Source: Pseudomonas cyclaminis (GTDB lineage: Bacteria; Pseudomonadota; Gammaproteobacteria; Pseudomonadales; Pseudomonadaceae). From it: a DNA stretch of 37,415 bases. The notes beneath the pieces are model-generated. The model saw only the letters and a list, made by a program, of their open reading frames with translations. It did no database searches and was not told the origin of the DNA. The position numbers and the translations under genes are program-made. How positions within the stretch are numbered: position 1 is the first letter of the stretch; each line of letters opens with the position of its first letter. Positions 24,633-33,321 of the stretch are shown in pieces. The stretch lies in the NCBI RefSeq assembly GCF_015163715.1, contig NZ_JADDUM010000112.1, forward strand, positions 1 through 37,415, in the 5' to 3' direction.

Positions 24633-25262
24633 ATGAGCAACAAAGCTTTAATTGTGGACGATCACCCTTTTATACGCGCCACCGTCAGGTACCTGTTGAA
24701 GCAGGAAGGCTTCGATAGCATCTACGAGGCGGGTAACGGTGCCGACGCCATGCAGATCGCGCGCGAAGCACGTCCGGACCTGGTCATTCTCGACCTGGCG
24801 ATGCCTAAACTCGGCGGGCTGGAGGTGATCAGCCGGATCAAGGCGCTTGAGTTGCCCTGCAAAATCCTGGTGCTGACCTCGTACCTGGCGGTGTTTTTTT
24901 CCACCCGTTGTATGCGCGCTGGGGCGATGGGGTTTGTCGCCAAGACCGGCGAGCTCGATGAGTTGCAAAAGGCGATCAGGGCGATCAGATCCGGCTACAG
25001 CTGCTTTCCCAGCCTGCCCACCAGCTCGGTGCGGCGCGACGACTTGCAATCCACTGAGCAGGAACTGGTGGAGGCGTTATCTGACCGCGAGTTGACCGTG
25101 CTGCAAAAGCTGGCGCTGGGCCTGGGTAACAAGGAAATCGCCGAGGACATGCTGTTGAGCCACAAGACTATCAGTACCTACAAGACGCGCCTCAAGGAGA
25201 AATTGCGGATGTCATCGGTGGTGCACCTGTCCAAGTTCGCTCAGCGCAATCATCTGATCTGA
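24633..25262 (+). CDS. NarL/BvgA-type response regulator
   Basis: The 209-residue protein has a receiver domain (residues 3-120: acidic pair Asp9/Asp10, phosphoacceptor Asp54 in LVILDLAMP, conserved Lys in FVAKTG near 104) and a LuxR-type helix-turn-helix (about 147-205, LSDRELTVLQKLALGLGNKE). It is closest in style to BvgA/EvgA/RocA. The ribosome site GGGGAG precedes ATG 24633. The sensor kinase starts one base after the stop, so regulator and kinase are translated together. Phosphate should come from the kinase's Hpt domain. Confidence 0.92.
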   Translation: MSNKALIVDDHPFIRATVRYLLKQEGFDSIYEAGNGADAMQIAREARPDLVILDLAMPKLGGLEVISRIKALELPCKILVLTSYLAVFFSTRCMRAGAMGFVAKTGELDELQKAIRAIRSGYSCFPSLPTSSVRRDDLQSTEQELVEALSDRELTVLQKLALGLGNKEIAEDMLLSHKTISTYKTRLKEKLRMSSVVHLSKFAQRNHLI

Positions 25263-25263
25263 A

Positions 25264-28200
25264 ATGATCGCCACCCGTCTGTCGAGGTACGTGGCCATAC
25301 TGCTGGTGGGGCTGGTGCCCTGTGGGGCGATGGCCCTGGATGAGCCGCACAACCTGCGGCTGCTGGGCCACTCCACCCTTGAAGGGCCGCCGGTGGTGCT
25401 GGACGAAGCCGATTGGTATTGGCTGCGCACCCTGCGCACGTTGTCGATGGGGGTGTCGGCGCCCGACTACGCGCCCTTTGATCTGAGTAACAACAACGAT
25501 GAGCTGGAGGGCATTACCGCCGACTATGCAGCGCTGATCGCCCAGGCGTTGAACATCACCATTGAGGTGCGGCGTTACGACACTCGCGACGAGGTGATCG
25601 AGGCCCTCAAGACCGGCGCCGTGGATTTTGTGGGGTCGGCCAATGGGTATGAGGCGGCCGACCTGAGTTGGTGCTGTCCCGTTCTTACGCCAATGACCAA
25701 CCTGCACTGGTAGCGCGTGCGGGGGAAAGCCACACGCTTACGGCCGATCTTGCAGGCAAGCGCGTGGCGATGCTCTACCACTACATGCCGCCCGACGCCG
25801 TCCAGGCCTTCTACCCCCAGGCGCAGTTGCTTTTGTTTGCCTCGACCTTCGAAGCCATCGGGGCCGTCGCGTTCGGCCAGGCGGATGTCTACCTGGGCGA
25901 TGCCATCAGTGCCCGCTACCTGATCAACAAGAACCACCTCAATAACGTGCGCATGGCGGACTTTTCTGCGTTGGAAGTCAATCCTTTCGGATTTGCCTTC
26001 GCCAAAGATAATCGGCGCCTGTTGAACATCGTCAACGTCGCGCTGGCCGCTGTCCCGGCCAGCCAGCAGATGGAAGTCCTGCGCCGTTGGAGTGCCGGTG
26101 GCAGCGGCTTCCTGGAGGCCGATCAGTTGCGCTTGAGCGAAAGTGAACGGCGCTGGCTGGAGAAACACCCACGGGTGAAAGTGGCGGTTCCCGAAAAATT
26201 CGTGCCGTTGTCTTTTTTCAACGAGCAAGAGCAATTCGAAGGGTTGAGCGCTGAGGTGCTGACGCGCATCAGCTTGCGCACGGGCTTGAAGTTTGATGTG
26301 GAGCGCGGCAGTTCACTGCCCAAGCTGATTGAGCAGGCAAGTTCAGGTCGCGTAGACATGCTGGCGGTCGTCACCCCGAGCGTCGAGCGGTCCGAGAAAA
26401 TTCGCTTTACCCGGCCGTACCTGTCCAATCCCTATGTGTTGGTCGTACGGGCCGACGACGAGCATCTGGTTACCCTGGAAGACATGCCCGGCAAGCGCCT
26501 GGCGGTTATTCGCGGTACCAGCCTGATTGCGCAGATCGCCCGGGACTACCCCGGCATTGAGTATGTTGACGTCGAGAGTCCTGAACAGGCCATGGAGTTG
26601 GTGGCCAAGGGCAGTGTCCAGGCGACAGCCATTTCGCTGATCAGTGCGCGCTACATGATCGCGCGCCATTACCGTGAGCGCCTGCGCATCACCAGTACCG
26701 TCGGTAGGGAGCCTGCGCGTTTTACCCTTGGGGTCAGTCGCAGCCAATTAGAGTTGTACTCGATCCTCGACAAGGCGTTGCTGAGTATTTCCCCGGAAGA
26801 GATGGACGAACTGACCAATCACTGGCGCAGTGAAATCATCCTCGAAGACAGCTACTGGATACGCCATCGCAATGTGATTATCCAAGGGTTTGGCCTGGCC
26901 GCCTTGCTGTTGTTGGTCACCCTGGGCTGGGTGTTCTATCTGCGCAATCTGATTCGCAAGCGCGCTCAGGCCGAGCGCGCCTTGAGCGACCAGATGCGGT
27001 TCATGGGTGTGCTGATCGATGGCACGCCGCACCCGATTTATGTGCGCGACCGCCAGGGTCGCTTGATGGCCTGCAATAATGCCTATCTCGATGTGTTTGG
27101 TTTCAAACTGGAAGACGTCATCGGTAAGACCGTGGTGGAAATCGACACGGGTAACCCGCCCCAGGCCCAGTCGTTCCATGCTGATTACTTGCGCTTGATG
27201 GCGGAGGGCGAGCCGCAGATCCATGACCGCGTGCTCAAGTTACCTGCCGGTGGTGTGCTGACCATTTACCAGTGGATGCTCCCGTACCGTGATAGCCATG
27301 GCAGTGTCGTGGGCATGATTGCCGGCTGGGTGGATGTCAGCGAGCGCCAGCGGTTGTTGGGCGAACTGCAGGAGGCCAAGGAGGAGGCTGACGCCGCCAA
27401 CCGCGCCAAGACCACCTTCCTGGCGACCATGAGTCACGAGATCCGTACGCCTATGAATGCGGTGATCGGCATGATCGAGTTGGCCCTGAAAAACGCCGAA
27501 CACGGCAGGGCCGACCGCGATGCGCTGGAGGTTGCGTCGGTGGCATCCCGGAGCATGCTGGAGTTGATCGGCGATATTCTCGATATTGCGCGGATCGAAT
27601 CCGGCCACCTGTCCCTGAGCCTGGAGCCGGCCAACCTGCATGAACTGCTGGCCTCTGTGGCGCGGGTATTCGAAGGGTTGGCGCGGGACAAAGGCCTGGT
27701 GCTGCAGGTGGAGCTTGACCCGTTGATCGACAGGGTGGTGTTGGTCGACCCGCTGCGCTTGAAGCAAGTGGTGTCCAATGTGCTGGGGAACGCGATCAAG
27801 TTCACCAACGCCGGCCAAGTGCGCCTGGGCGCCCAGTGTGCACCGGTAGTGGCTGGCGACCCGTTGAACCTGCGCTTGTGGGTCGAGGACTCAGGCATAG
27901 GTATCAGCGCCGAAGATCAGCAGCGTTTGTTCAACCCCTTTATCCAGGGCAACAACAACGGGCAGTCGGCGCGCAGCGGTTCGGGCCTGGGGTTAGTGAT
28001 CAGCCGGGACCTGTGCGAGATGATGGGCGGTCAACTGCACTTGACCAGTGTGCTGGGCAAGGGCACACGGGTTGACGTGGCCGTGGCACTGACCACCACC
28101 ACGCAGGCATCGGCCAGGGCAGAGACTGCCAAACTTCCACCGGCTGGCGTGTTGAATATCCTGGTGGTGGATGACTATCCGGCCAACCGCCTGCTGCTGG

Positions 28201-28880
28201 CACGGCAACTGAGTTTTCTGGGGCATCGCATCAACACGGCCGAGGATGGTATCCAGGGGTTTGCACTGTGGCAGGCCGGGCGGTTTGATGGCGTGATCAC
28301 CGATTGCAATATGCCTTTGAAGGACGGTTATGCGCTGGCACGTGATATTCGCGCCCATGAGCGCGACCATGGGTTGAAACCGTGCCTGTTACTGGGGTTT
28401 ACCGCCAATGCCCAGCCGCAGGAGGCCGAACGTTGCCGGCAAGCAGGTATGGATGGTTGCCTGTTCAAGCCTACCGGGCTTGACGACCTGAGATTGGCCT
28501 TGGCATCACGTACCGCCGAAACCGTAGCGGATGAAGGCTCACCGGTATTTGATTTAAGCCCGCTGCTCATACTGACGCAGGGTGATAACGCTGCCCTCGA
28601 CGAGCTGCTGTTGCCGTTGCTCGACAGTCTTGCCGAGGATCGCAGGCAGTTGTCGGCGCTGAACGGCCAGGACGATATCGCCAAGCTTCATGACTTGGCT
28701 CATCGTGTCAAAGGCGGGGCTCGCCTGGTCAAGGCCCAGGCGTTGATCACTTGCTGCGAGACGTTGGAAGAGGTGTGTGAGCGGCGTGACAGCCGTGAGT
28801 TGGGCGCTGCGGTCGAGGCGTTGGACGTGGCCATCGAACAGTTGCATCACAGCCTGAGTCGGTACGGCAATCAGGCTTGA
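25264..28880 (+). CDS. BvgS/EvgS-like hybrid histidine kinase (apparent frameshift)
   Basis: If one G is restored near 25665, the gene encodes about 1205 residues. The order is: signal peptide (cleavage after AMA, residue 24), two periplasmic SBP3-type sensor domains (about 50-275 and 300-520), a membrane segment (about 540-560), PAS (580-700), HisKA with His725 in MSHEIRTP, HATPase (GSGLGLVI), a receiver with Asp1014 in ITDCNMP, and an Hpt domain with His1147 in AHRVKGGA. As read, frame one stops at 25713 (149 residues) and the rest is open only from 25668, without the signal peptide. This is the unorthodox phosphorelay sensor for the regulator at 24633, like the Roc systems. The ligand is unknown. 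Confidence 0.9.
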
Positions 28881-28908
28881 CTGAGGTGGATGGCCATTCG
28901 GTTGATTT

Positions 28909-28920
28909 GGGAGAACTCCT
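28909..28920. promoter_or_regulatory. RcsB/BvgA-like box upstream of the receiver-like gene
   Basis: GGGAGAACTCCT followed by ACACGA contains the perfect inverted repeat GGAG-AA-CTCC. It resembles the box at 24379-24390, and the two share further bases downstream (GGGA..CAT.CC). It sits 95 bases before the gene at 29015. Confidence 0.45.
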
Positions 28921-29014
28921 ACACGAAGGGGGAACATGCCTGATTTTGTCTTCGGGATATGTCTGGAAAATGGGCGACGCTCACTGACGAGCGCTGCCTG
29001 CCCAGGGGTTTGCC

Positions 29015-29437
29015 ATGCCGAACAAAGCACTGACCATCCTGATTGCTGATGAACAACACCTGCAACGGTTGTACGTCGAGAAAATGCTCAATCAGTTGGG
29101 GTACCACCGGATCGTGCCGGTACAAACCTTCGAAGAGGTCCAGATACTGACGGCCATCCCAGCCGAGCCCTTTGACGTGCTGATCATCAACGCGGGGCTG
29201 ACAACTCATGCCTGTGGGCCCCAACCCCAGGTGCGTCATGTATTGGTCTACGATCACCTGGATGTGGGGGCAGCCCCCGGCGTAACACCGGCGGTGCTGG
29301 TACGGCTGCCCGGCGTGCCGGACAACGTCAATCTTGAACACTTCATGGACATTATCGACCCACCCGAGGCCTCTGCCGGCCTGCGGGTGTTGCCCTGGCT
29401 GCGTGAATTATCACGCACACGGGTAGCGGGGGTTTAG
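29015..29437 (+). CDS. Receiver-like protein lacking the phosphoacceptor aspartate
   Basis: The 140-residue protein folds like a response-regulator receiver without an output domain. It begins [20 protein letters not shown], with the acidic pair Asp12/Glu13 retained. Where the phosphorylated Asp should be, the sequence reads FDVLIINAG, so Asn59 replaces it. The conserved Thr/Ser and Lys of the active site are also not evident. It should therefore not be phosphorylated in the usual way and may act as a decoy or protein-binding module for the phosphorelay. In Roc systems the third gene is a receiver-EAL protein (RocR); here the EAL part is absent. It follows the kinase by 134 bases. Confidence 0.72.
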   Translation: MPNKALTILIADEQHLQRLYVEKMLNQLGYHRIVPVQTFEEVQILTAIPAEPFDVLIINAGLTTHACGPQPQVRHVLVYDHLDVGAAPGVTPAVLVRLPGVPDNVNLEHFMDIIDPPEASAGLRVLPWLRELSRTRVAGV

Positions 29438-30252
29438 TCCCACTTCGGCGCGATGCCCTTGGGGCTGGTCAAGCGGTGGCCGCGCTCCAGCCCGGCAATT
29501 TGCGCCATGTCGGCGGCGCTCAAGGTCAGTTGCACGGCCTTGAGGTTGCTTTGCAGGTTGGCGCGCTTGGTTGACGACGGGATGACCGCATACCCCAGCT
29601 GCATGGCCCAGGCCAGCGTCACTTGCGCCGGGGTGGCTTGATGGCGCTCGGCGATCTGCTGGATCACCGGGTCCTTGAGCACTTCACCGTAGGCCAGGGT
29701 CATGTACGAGGTGATCTGGATACCGTTGGCGGTGGCAAAATCCACGACATGCTGGTTTTGCAGGTAGGGGTGCAGTTCGATCTGGTTGGTCGCGATGTGC
29801 TCGGCGCCCACAGCCGCAATGGCCTGCTTCATCAGGTCGATGGTGAAGTTGGAAATGCCGATCTGGCGCGTGAGGCCCAGGCGTTTGGCTTCCAGCAATT
29901 GCCCCATGAATTCGGCGACGGGGACCTGGTCTTCCGGCGATGGCCAGTGGATCAGGGTCAGGTCCAGGTAGTCGGTCTTGAGCTTGCGCAGGCTTTCCTT
30001 GAGGCTTGGGATCAGTTGGCCTTCGGCAAAGTTGGCGATCCAGATCTTGCTGGTGATAAACAGCTCGTCCCGTGGGATGCCGCTGTCGGCGATGGCCTGG
30101 CCGACATCCGCTTCGTTCTCGTAGATCTGCGCGGTGTCGATGACGCGGTAGCCCAGTTCCAGGCCGGTGCTGACGGAATCGATCACCACCTGGCCTTGCA
30201 GGCGAAAGGTGCCGAGGCCGAAGGCGGGGACTTTTTGCGTAGGGATAGACAT
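29434..30252 (-). CDS. dkgB: Aldo/keto reductase, 2,5-diketo-D-gluconate reductase B type
   Basis: The 272-residue NADPH-dependent reductase has the aldo/keto reductase tetrad: Asp in YRVIDTAQ, Tyr in [10 protein letters not shown], Lys in ITSKIW and His in LIHWPSP. The C-terminal [14 protein letters not shown] segment binds NADPH. The sequence follows E. coli DkgB almost throughout. DkgB reduces 2,5-diketogluconate, methylglyoxal and other aldehydes. ATG 30252 is chosen for its GGAG site 6 bases upstream; the in-frame ATG at 30264 overlaps it. The 3' end overlaps the convergent receiver-like gene by four bases. Confidence 0.93.
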   Translation of the reverse strand: MSIPTQKVPAFGLGTFRLQGQVVIDSVSTGLELGYRVIDTAQIYENEADVGQAIADSGIPRDELFITSKIWIANFAEGQLIPSLKESLRKLKTDYLDLTLIHWPSPEDQVPVAEFMGQLLEAKRLGLTRQIGISNFTIDLMKQAIAAVGAEHIATNQIELHPYLQNQHVVDFATANGIQITSYMTLAYGEVLKDPVIQQIAERHQATPAQVTLAWAMQLGYAVIPSSTKRANLQSNLKAVQLTLSAADMAQIAGLERGHRLTSPKGIAPKWD

Positions 30253-30382
30253 CAGTAACTCCATTAGGGCTGTAGGCAATGGAGTCAAGTATCCCCGCGT
30301 CGTTGCTTCGCAAACACAGCCGAATCCGAAAAGGACTCTTGACTGAAAATCACGAATGGCAAGCGTGTGGGGCGGGGTCTTG

Positions 30383-30410
30383 AGGCGCTGTACCCGCTGT
30401 AGCAGCGCCT
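30383..30410 (-). terminator. Hairpin downstream of DAHP synthase
   Basis: AGGCGCTG (30383-30390) and CAGCGCCT (30403-30410) form a perfect 8-bp stem with a 12-base loop, starting 13 bases past the synthase stop codon. The T-run is weak, so termination strength is uncertain. Confidence 0.5.
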
Positions 30411-30423
30411 TGAACGATCACTC

Positions 30424-31488
30424 TTAAGCGCGCAGGCGCTCGGCAGCCTTGCGTAACAACTGCTCGGTTGCGGCCCAGCCCAGGCAGCCGTCGGTCACGG
30501 ACACACCGTATTTCATCGATGGGCTCAATGGCTGGCAGCCTTCGAACAGATGGCTTTCGAGCATCATGCCGATCAGCGAGGTGTCACCCTTCAAGCGCTG
30601 CTCCAGCACGTCGTTGAACACAGCTGGCTGACGCAGTGGGTCCTTGCTGCTGTTGGCGTGGCTGCAATCGACCATGATCCGTGGCATCACCTTGGACTTG
30701 GCGAGATCGTGTTTCACCTCGGCCACGCTCTGGGCATCGTAGTTCGGTCCCCTGTGGCCGCCGCGCAGCACCAGGTGGGTATCAGGGTTGCCTGGGGTCT
30801 GGATGATGGCCGGGTGGCCCTGGCTGTCGACGCCGAAATGGCGGTGCGGGTGGGATGCCGAGCGCATGGCGTCACACGCAATCGCGACGCCGCCGTCGGT
30901 GCCGTTCTTGAAGCCCACGGGCATGCCCAGGCCGCTGGCCATTTCGCGGTGGATCTGCGATTCCGTGGTACGTGCGCCAATTGCCACCCAACTGAGCAGG
31001 TCATCGAAGTAGCCGGCGGCCATGGGTTGCAACAGCTCGGTGGCGACCGGCAGGCCCAGGCGCAGCATTTCGCGCATCAGTTCGCGGGACAGGGTCAGGC
31101 CAGCAGCCATGTCATCGCTGCCATCCAGGTGCGGGTCGTAGGCCAGGCCTTTCCAGCCGATGGTGGTACGCGGTTTCTCGACGTAGGCGCGGATCACCAG
31201 CAACATCTGGTCGCTGACCTCAAGGGCCAGTTTCTTCAGGTTCCGGGCGTATTCCATGGCCGATTCCGGGTCATGGATCGAGCACGGGCCGACAATTACC
31301 AGCAAACGTGAATCTTCGCCATTGAGGATGGCGCGCACGGCTTGGCGATGGGCGTGGATCTGTTCGTTGAGGAACGGGCTGAGAGGGAGCTGGTGCTTGA
31401 GCTCGAGCGAACTGGGCAGGCGCTGAGTCAGGGCTTCATTGGCGCTGGTCAGGTTTGAAACAGGCAGAGCGGCGACGGAGGAGTTCAT
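30424..31488 (-). CDS. 3-deoxy-7-phosphoheptulonate synthase, class I (AroF/G/H type)
   Basis: The 354-residue enzyme joins phosphoenolpyruvate and erythrose 4-phosphate, the first step of the shikimate pathway. Key segments are IVGPCSIHDPESAMEYA, KPRTTIGWKGLAYDP and VDCSHANSSKDP near the C-terminus, giving the metal and substrate ligands. ATG 31488 is chosen because AGGAAA precedes it; a longer frame from 31554 overlaps a leader ORF. Which aromatic amino acid inhibits it cannot be read, so no letter is assigned. The 480 bases upstream encode two short aromatic-rich peptides and a terminator, which indicates control by attenuation. Confidence 0.94.
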   Translation of the reverse strand: MNSSVAALPVSNLTSANEALTQRLPSSLELKHQLPLSPFLNEQIHAHRQAVRAILNGEDSRLLVIVGPCSIHDPESAMEYARNLKKLALEVSDQMLLVIRAYVEKPRTTIGWKGLAYDPHLDGSDDMAAGLTLSRELMREMLRLGLPVATELLQPMAAGYFDDLLSWVAIGARTTESQIHREMASGLGMPVGFKNGTDGGVAIACDAMRSASHPHRHFGVDSQGHPAIIQTPGNPDTHLVLRGGHRGPNYDAQSVAEVKHDLAKSKVMPRIMVDCSHANSSKDPLRQPAVFNDVLEQRLKGDTSLIGMMLESHLFEGCQPLSPSMKYGVSVTDGCLGWAATEQLLRKAAERLRA

Positions 31489-31535
31489 ATTCAAGATTTC
31501 CTGGGCAAGCGGCGGGCTGTTCCCGCGCGCTTGGC

Positions 31536-31688
31536 CTACTGGGGTGTTCGACAATTGGCCGTATCGGCTACGTGTGTTGGCTTGCCACCCATTGGTGACC
31601 GATCGGAGGCGGCAGGCTGTCCCGAACGGAGCTTGCTAAATCGCCATGCAGTGCAAGTGTCGTAGCGGTAATAAGTGGCGTAGTTCAT
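31536..31688 (-). CDS. Leader peptide 2 upstream of DAHP synthase (50 aa, Tyr-rich)
   Basis: A 50-codon frame starts at ATG 31688 with an AAAGGAA ribosome site 7 bases upstream. It opens MNYATYYRYDTCTAWRF, with four tyrosines in the first nine codons and Trp and Phe soon after. This clustering of aromatic codons is the mark of an attenuation leader for an aromatic pathway gene. It begins after the terminator at 31752-31777 and stops 47 bases before the synthase ATG. A GC-rich hairpin (CAAGCG..GCGGG/CCCGC..CGCTTG) sits between its stop and the synthase. The later part of the peptide has no aromatic bias, and no homology is claimed. Confidence 0.6.
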   Translation of the reverse strand: MNYATYYRYDTCTAWRFSKLRSGQPAASDRSPMGGKPTHVADTANCRTPQ

Positions 31689-31741
31689 GTCGTGATTCCT
31701 TTAAGTGTTCTTGATCAAACTGAAAAGTGTGTAGGGACCTG

Positions 31742-31777
31742 AAAAACAAAACCCCCGGTCGGGGAGCCGACCGGGGG
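31742..31777 (-). terminator. Attenuator-type intrinsic terminator upstream of DAHP synthase
   Basis: A perfect 11-bp stem (CCCCCGGTCGG with its complement, 31752-31762 and 31767-31777) with a 4-base loop is followed on the minus strand by TTTTGTTTTT. It lies 52 bases after the stop of leader peptide 1 and about 250 bases before the synthase gene. A GGGGT segment at 31798-31802 (minus strand) could pair with the ACCCC of the stem and compete with it. Confidence 0.88.
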
Positions 31778-31829
31778 TTAGATTTCTCTGGTAGGCGACC
31801 CCTTGAGTAGTGGGCGCCGATTTCAGGTA

Positions 31830-31964
31830 TCAGGCGCGCCAGTGGCTAAACCAATACCCAAAATAAGAGCTGACCAGTGCGCTCAAACCGTTCACACGGG
31901 TAGCCGACACCGAGCGCTGGGCGCTGGCAGCAGGGCAAACCTGAGTGTGGGTGAGTTGCGACAT
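31830..31964 (-). CDS. Leader peptide 1 of DAHP synthase attenuator (44 aa)
   Basis: A 44-codon frame starts at ATG 31964 with GGAG 7 bases upstream. Its C-terminus reads SSYFGYWFSHWRA, packing two Tyr, two Phe and two Trp into the last eleven codons. Its TGA lies 52 bases before a strong intrinsic terminator in the same direction. This is the classic layout of ribosome-mediated attenuation: stalling at aromatic codons when charged aromatic tRNAs are scarce would prevent the terminator from forming. All three aromatic amino acids are represented, so the signal may be a general one. The first thirty residues are not aromatic. Function is inferred; no experiment is implied. Confidence 0.72.
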   Translation of the reverse strand: MSQLTHTQVCPAASAQRSVSATRVNGLSALVSSYFGYWFSHWRA

Positions 31965-32110
31965 GGTGTGTCTCCAAATGATGGGGGGAGCTTACTAGAG
32001 GCACGCAGGGAGATTCAATCAGTAATTTCTATTGCGGTGGGGTACTTACGGCTATGGGGTGAGTGCCGATATGCTGGTAACACTTAGATATTGATTGCTT
32101 GGACGCGACC

Positions 32111-32860
32111 ATGACTGCCTTCACCCTTGCTGCTGCTCAATCCATTTCCATTGCGGGCGATGTGCCGGCCAATATCGAACGACACCTGGAATTCATGCGC
32201 GCTGCGGCGCAGCAGGGTGTGCAATTGCTGGTGTTCCCCGAGCTGTCATTGACGGGCTATGAGCCGTCGCTGGCGGCTGAGTTGGCGATCGCGCCAGAGG
32301 CCCGGCTGCTGGCGCCCCTGCGTGAAATGGCACAGGAGCTGCGGCTGACAGCGGTGGTGGGAATGCCGATCCGACTGGCGCCAGAGACGGGTGTGTTGAT
32401 CGGTGCGCTGGTGTTGGGCGCAGATGGCTCCCTGGCGGTCTACACCAAACAGCATCTGCATGATGGCGAAGAAGCCGCGTTTGTCCCAGGGCAGGGCGGT
32501 GCGGCCCTTGAGTTCGGGAATGACCGCGTTGCACTGGCGGTATGTGCGGACTTTTCCCACGCCGGCCATCCACGTGCTGCGGCCCAATCGGGTGCCACGG
32601 TGTATGCCGCCGGTGTGTTGATCAGTGGGGGCGGTTACGCAACGGACAGTGCGCTGCTCCAAGGCTACGCTGCTGAACATGGCCTGGTGGTGTTGATGGC
32701 CAACCATGGCGGCTCTTCGGGTGGCTGGGCCTGCGCCGGTCGCAGTGCGATCTGGGCCGCCGATGGCGATTTGCTTGCGGCTGTGCCTGGGCTGGGAGAT
32801 GCACTGTTGATCGCCCGTCGCGACGGCGACGGTTGGGCTAGCCAAGTGATGGCCCTCTAA
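32111..32860 (+). CDS. Carbon-nitrogen hydrolase (nitrilase superfamily)
   Basis: The 249-residue enzyme carries the nitrilase-fold triad Glu44 (VFPELSLTGYE), Lys113 (YTKQHLHDGEE) and Cys145 (LAVCADFSHAGHPR). It is shorter than the enzyme at 18212 and of a different branch, with the HLHDGEE segment typical of small amidase-like members. Its amide or nitrile substrate is unknown. ATG 32111 is preferred over an in-frame TTG at 32099. The GNAT gene begins at the base after its stop codon (TAA then ATG), so the two are translationally coupled and may act on the same compound. Confidence 0.88.
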   Translation: MTAFTLAAAQSISIAGDVPANIERHLEFMRAAAQQGVQLLVFPELSLTGYEPSLAAELAIAPEARLLAPLREMAQELRLTAVVGMPIRLAPETGVLIGALVLGADGSLAVYTKQHLHDGEEAAFVPGQGGAALEFGNDRVALAVCADFSHAGHPRAAAQSGATVYAAGVLISGGGYATDSALLQGYAAEHGLVVLMANHGGSSGGWACAGRSAIWAADGDLLAAVPGLGDALLIARRDGDGWASQVMAL

Positions 32861-33286
32861 ATGGTTTTTCACCTACGTGCGGCGACGGATCAGCACCTGC
32901 CCTTTGCACGAGCGCTGACCCACGAAGCCATGGCCCGCTATTACGTGCAGTACGGGCTGTGGTGGTCCAACGATGGCTTCGACACCGCCTGGGCCGGTCG
33001 GGAAAACTGGTTGATCTGCCGTGACGACGCCGTGCTGGGGTTCGTGAGCCTGAGTCGAGATAGCCGTGCGCTCTACATTCGCGAGTTGCATATGCTCGAA
33101 CAATGTCGCGGGATCGGCGCCGGGACTTGGGTGTTGGGGCAGATGGCGCTCAAGGCACAGAGGCTTGGCCTCTTGCGTCTGACCGTGTTCAAAACGAATC
33201 CGGCCAAAACGCTCTATTTGCGTATGGGGTTCAATATCGTGGGTGAAGAAGACTGCTTCTGGCGCATGGAACGTGTTTGTAGCTAA
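32861..33286 (+). CDS. GNAT-family N-acetyltransferase
   Basis: The 141-residue protein has the GNAT core: a central LYIRELHMLEQCRGIGAGTWVL segment (residues 70-91) in which QCRGIGAG is the acetyl-CoA pyrophosphate loop (Q/RxxGxG/A), followed by LRLTVFKTNPAKTLYLRMGFNIVGE. It acetylates an unidentified amine. Its start codon directly abuts the nitrilase stop codon, so expression depends on the upstream gene. No fused domain or signal peptide is present. Confidence 0.9.
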   Translation: MVFHLRAATDQHLPFARALTHEAMARYYVQYGLWWSNDGFDTAWAGRENWLICRDDAVLGFVSLSRDSRALYIRELHMLEQCRGIGAGTWVLGQMALKAQRLGLLRLTVFKTNPAKTLYLRMGFNIVGEEDCFWRMERVCS

Positions 33287-33321
33287 ACAATGCGTTGAAT
33301 CCTAATAGGCGCATACTGGTC

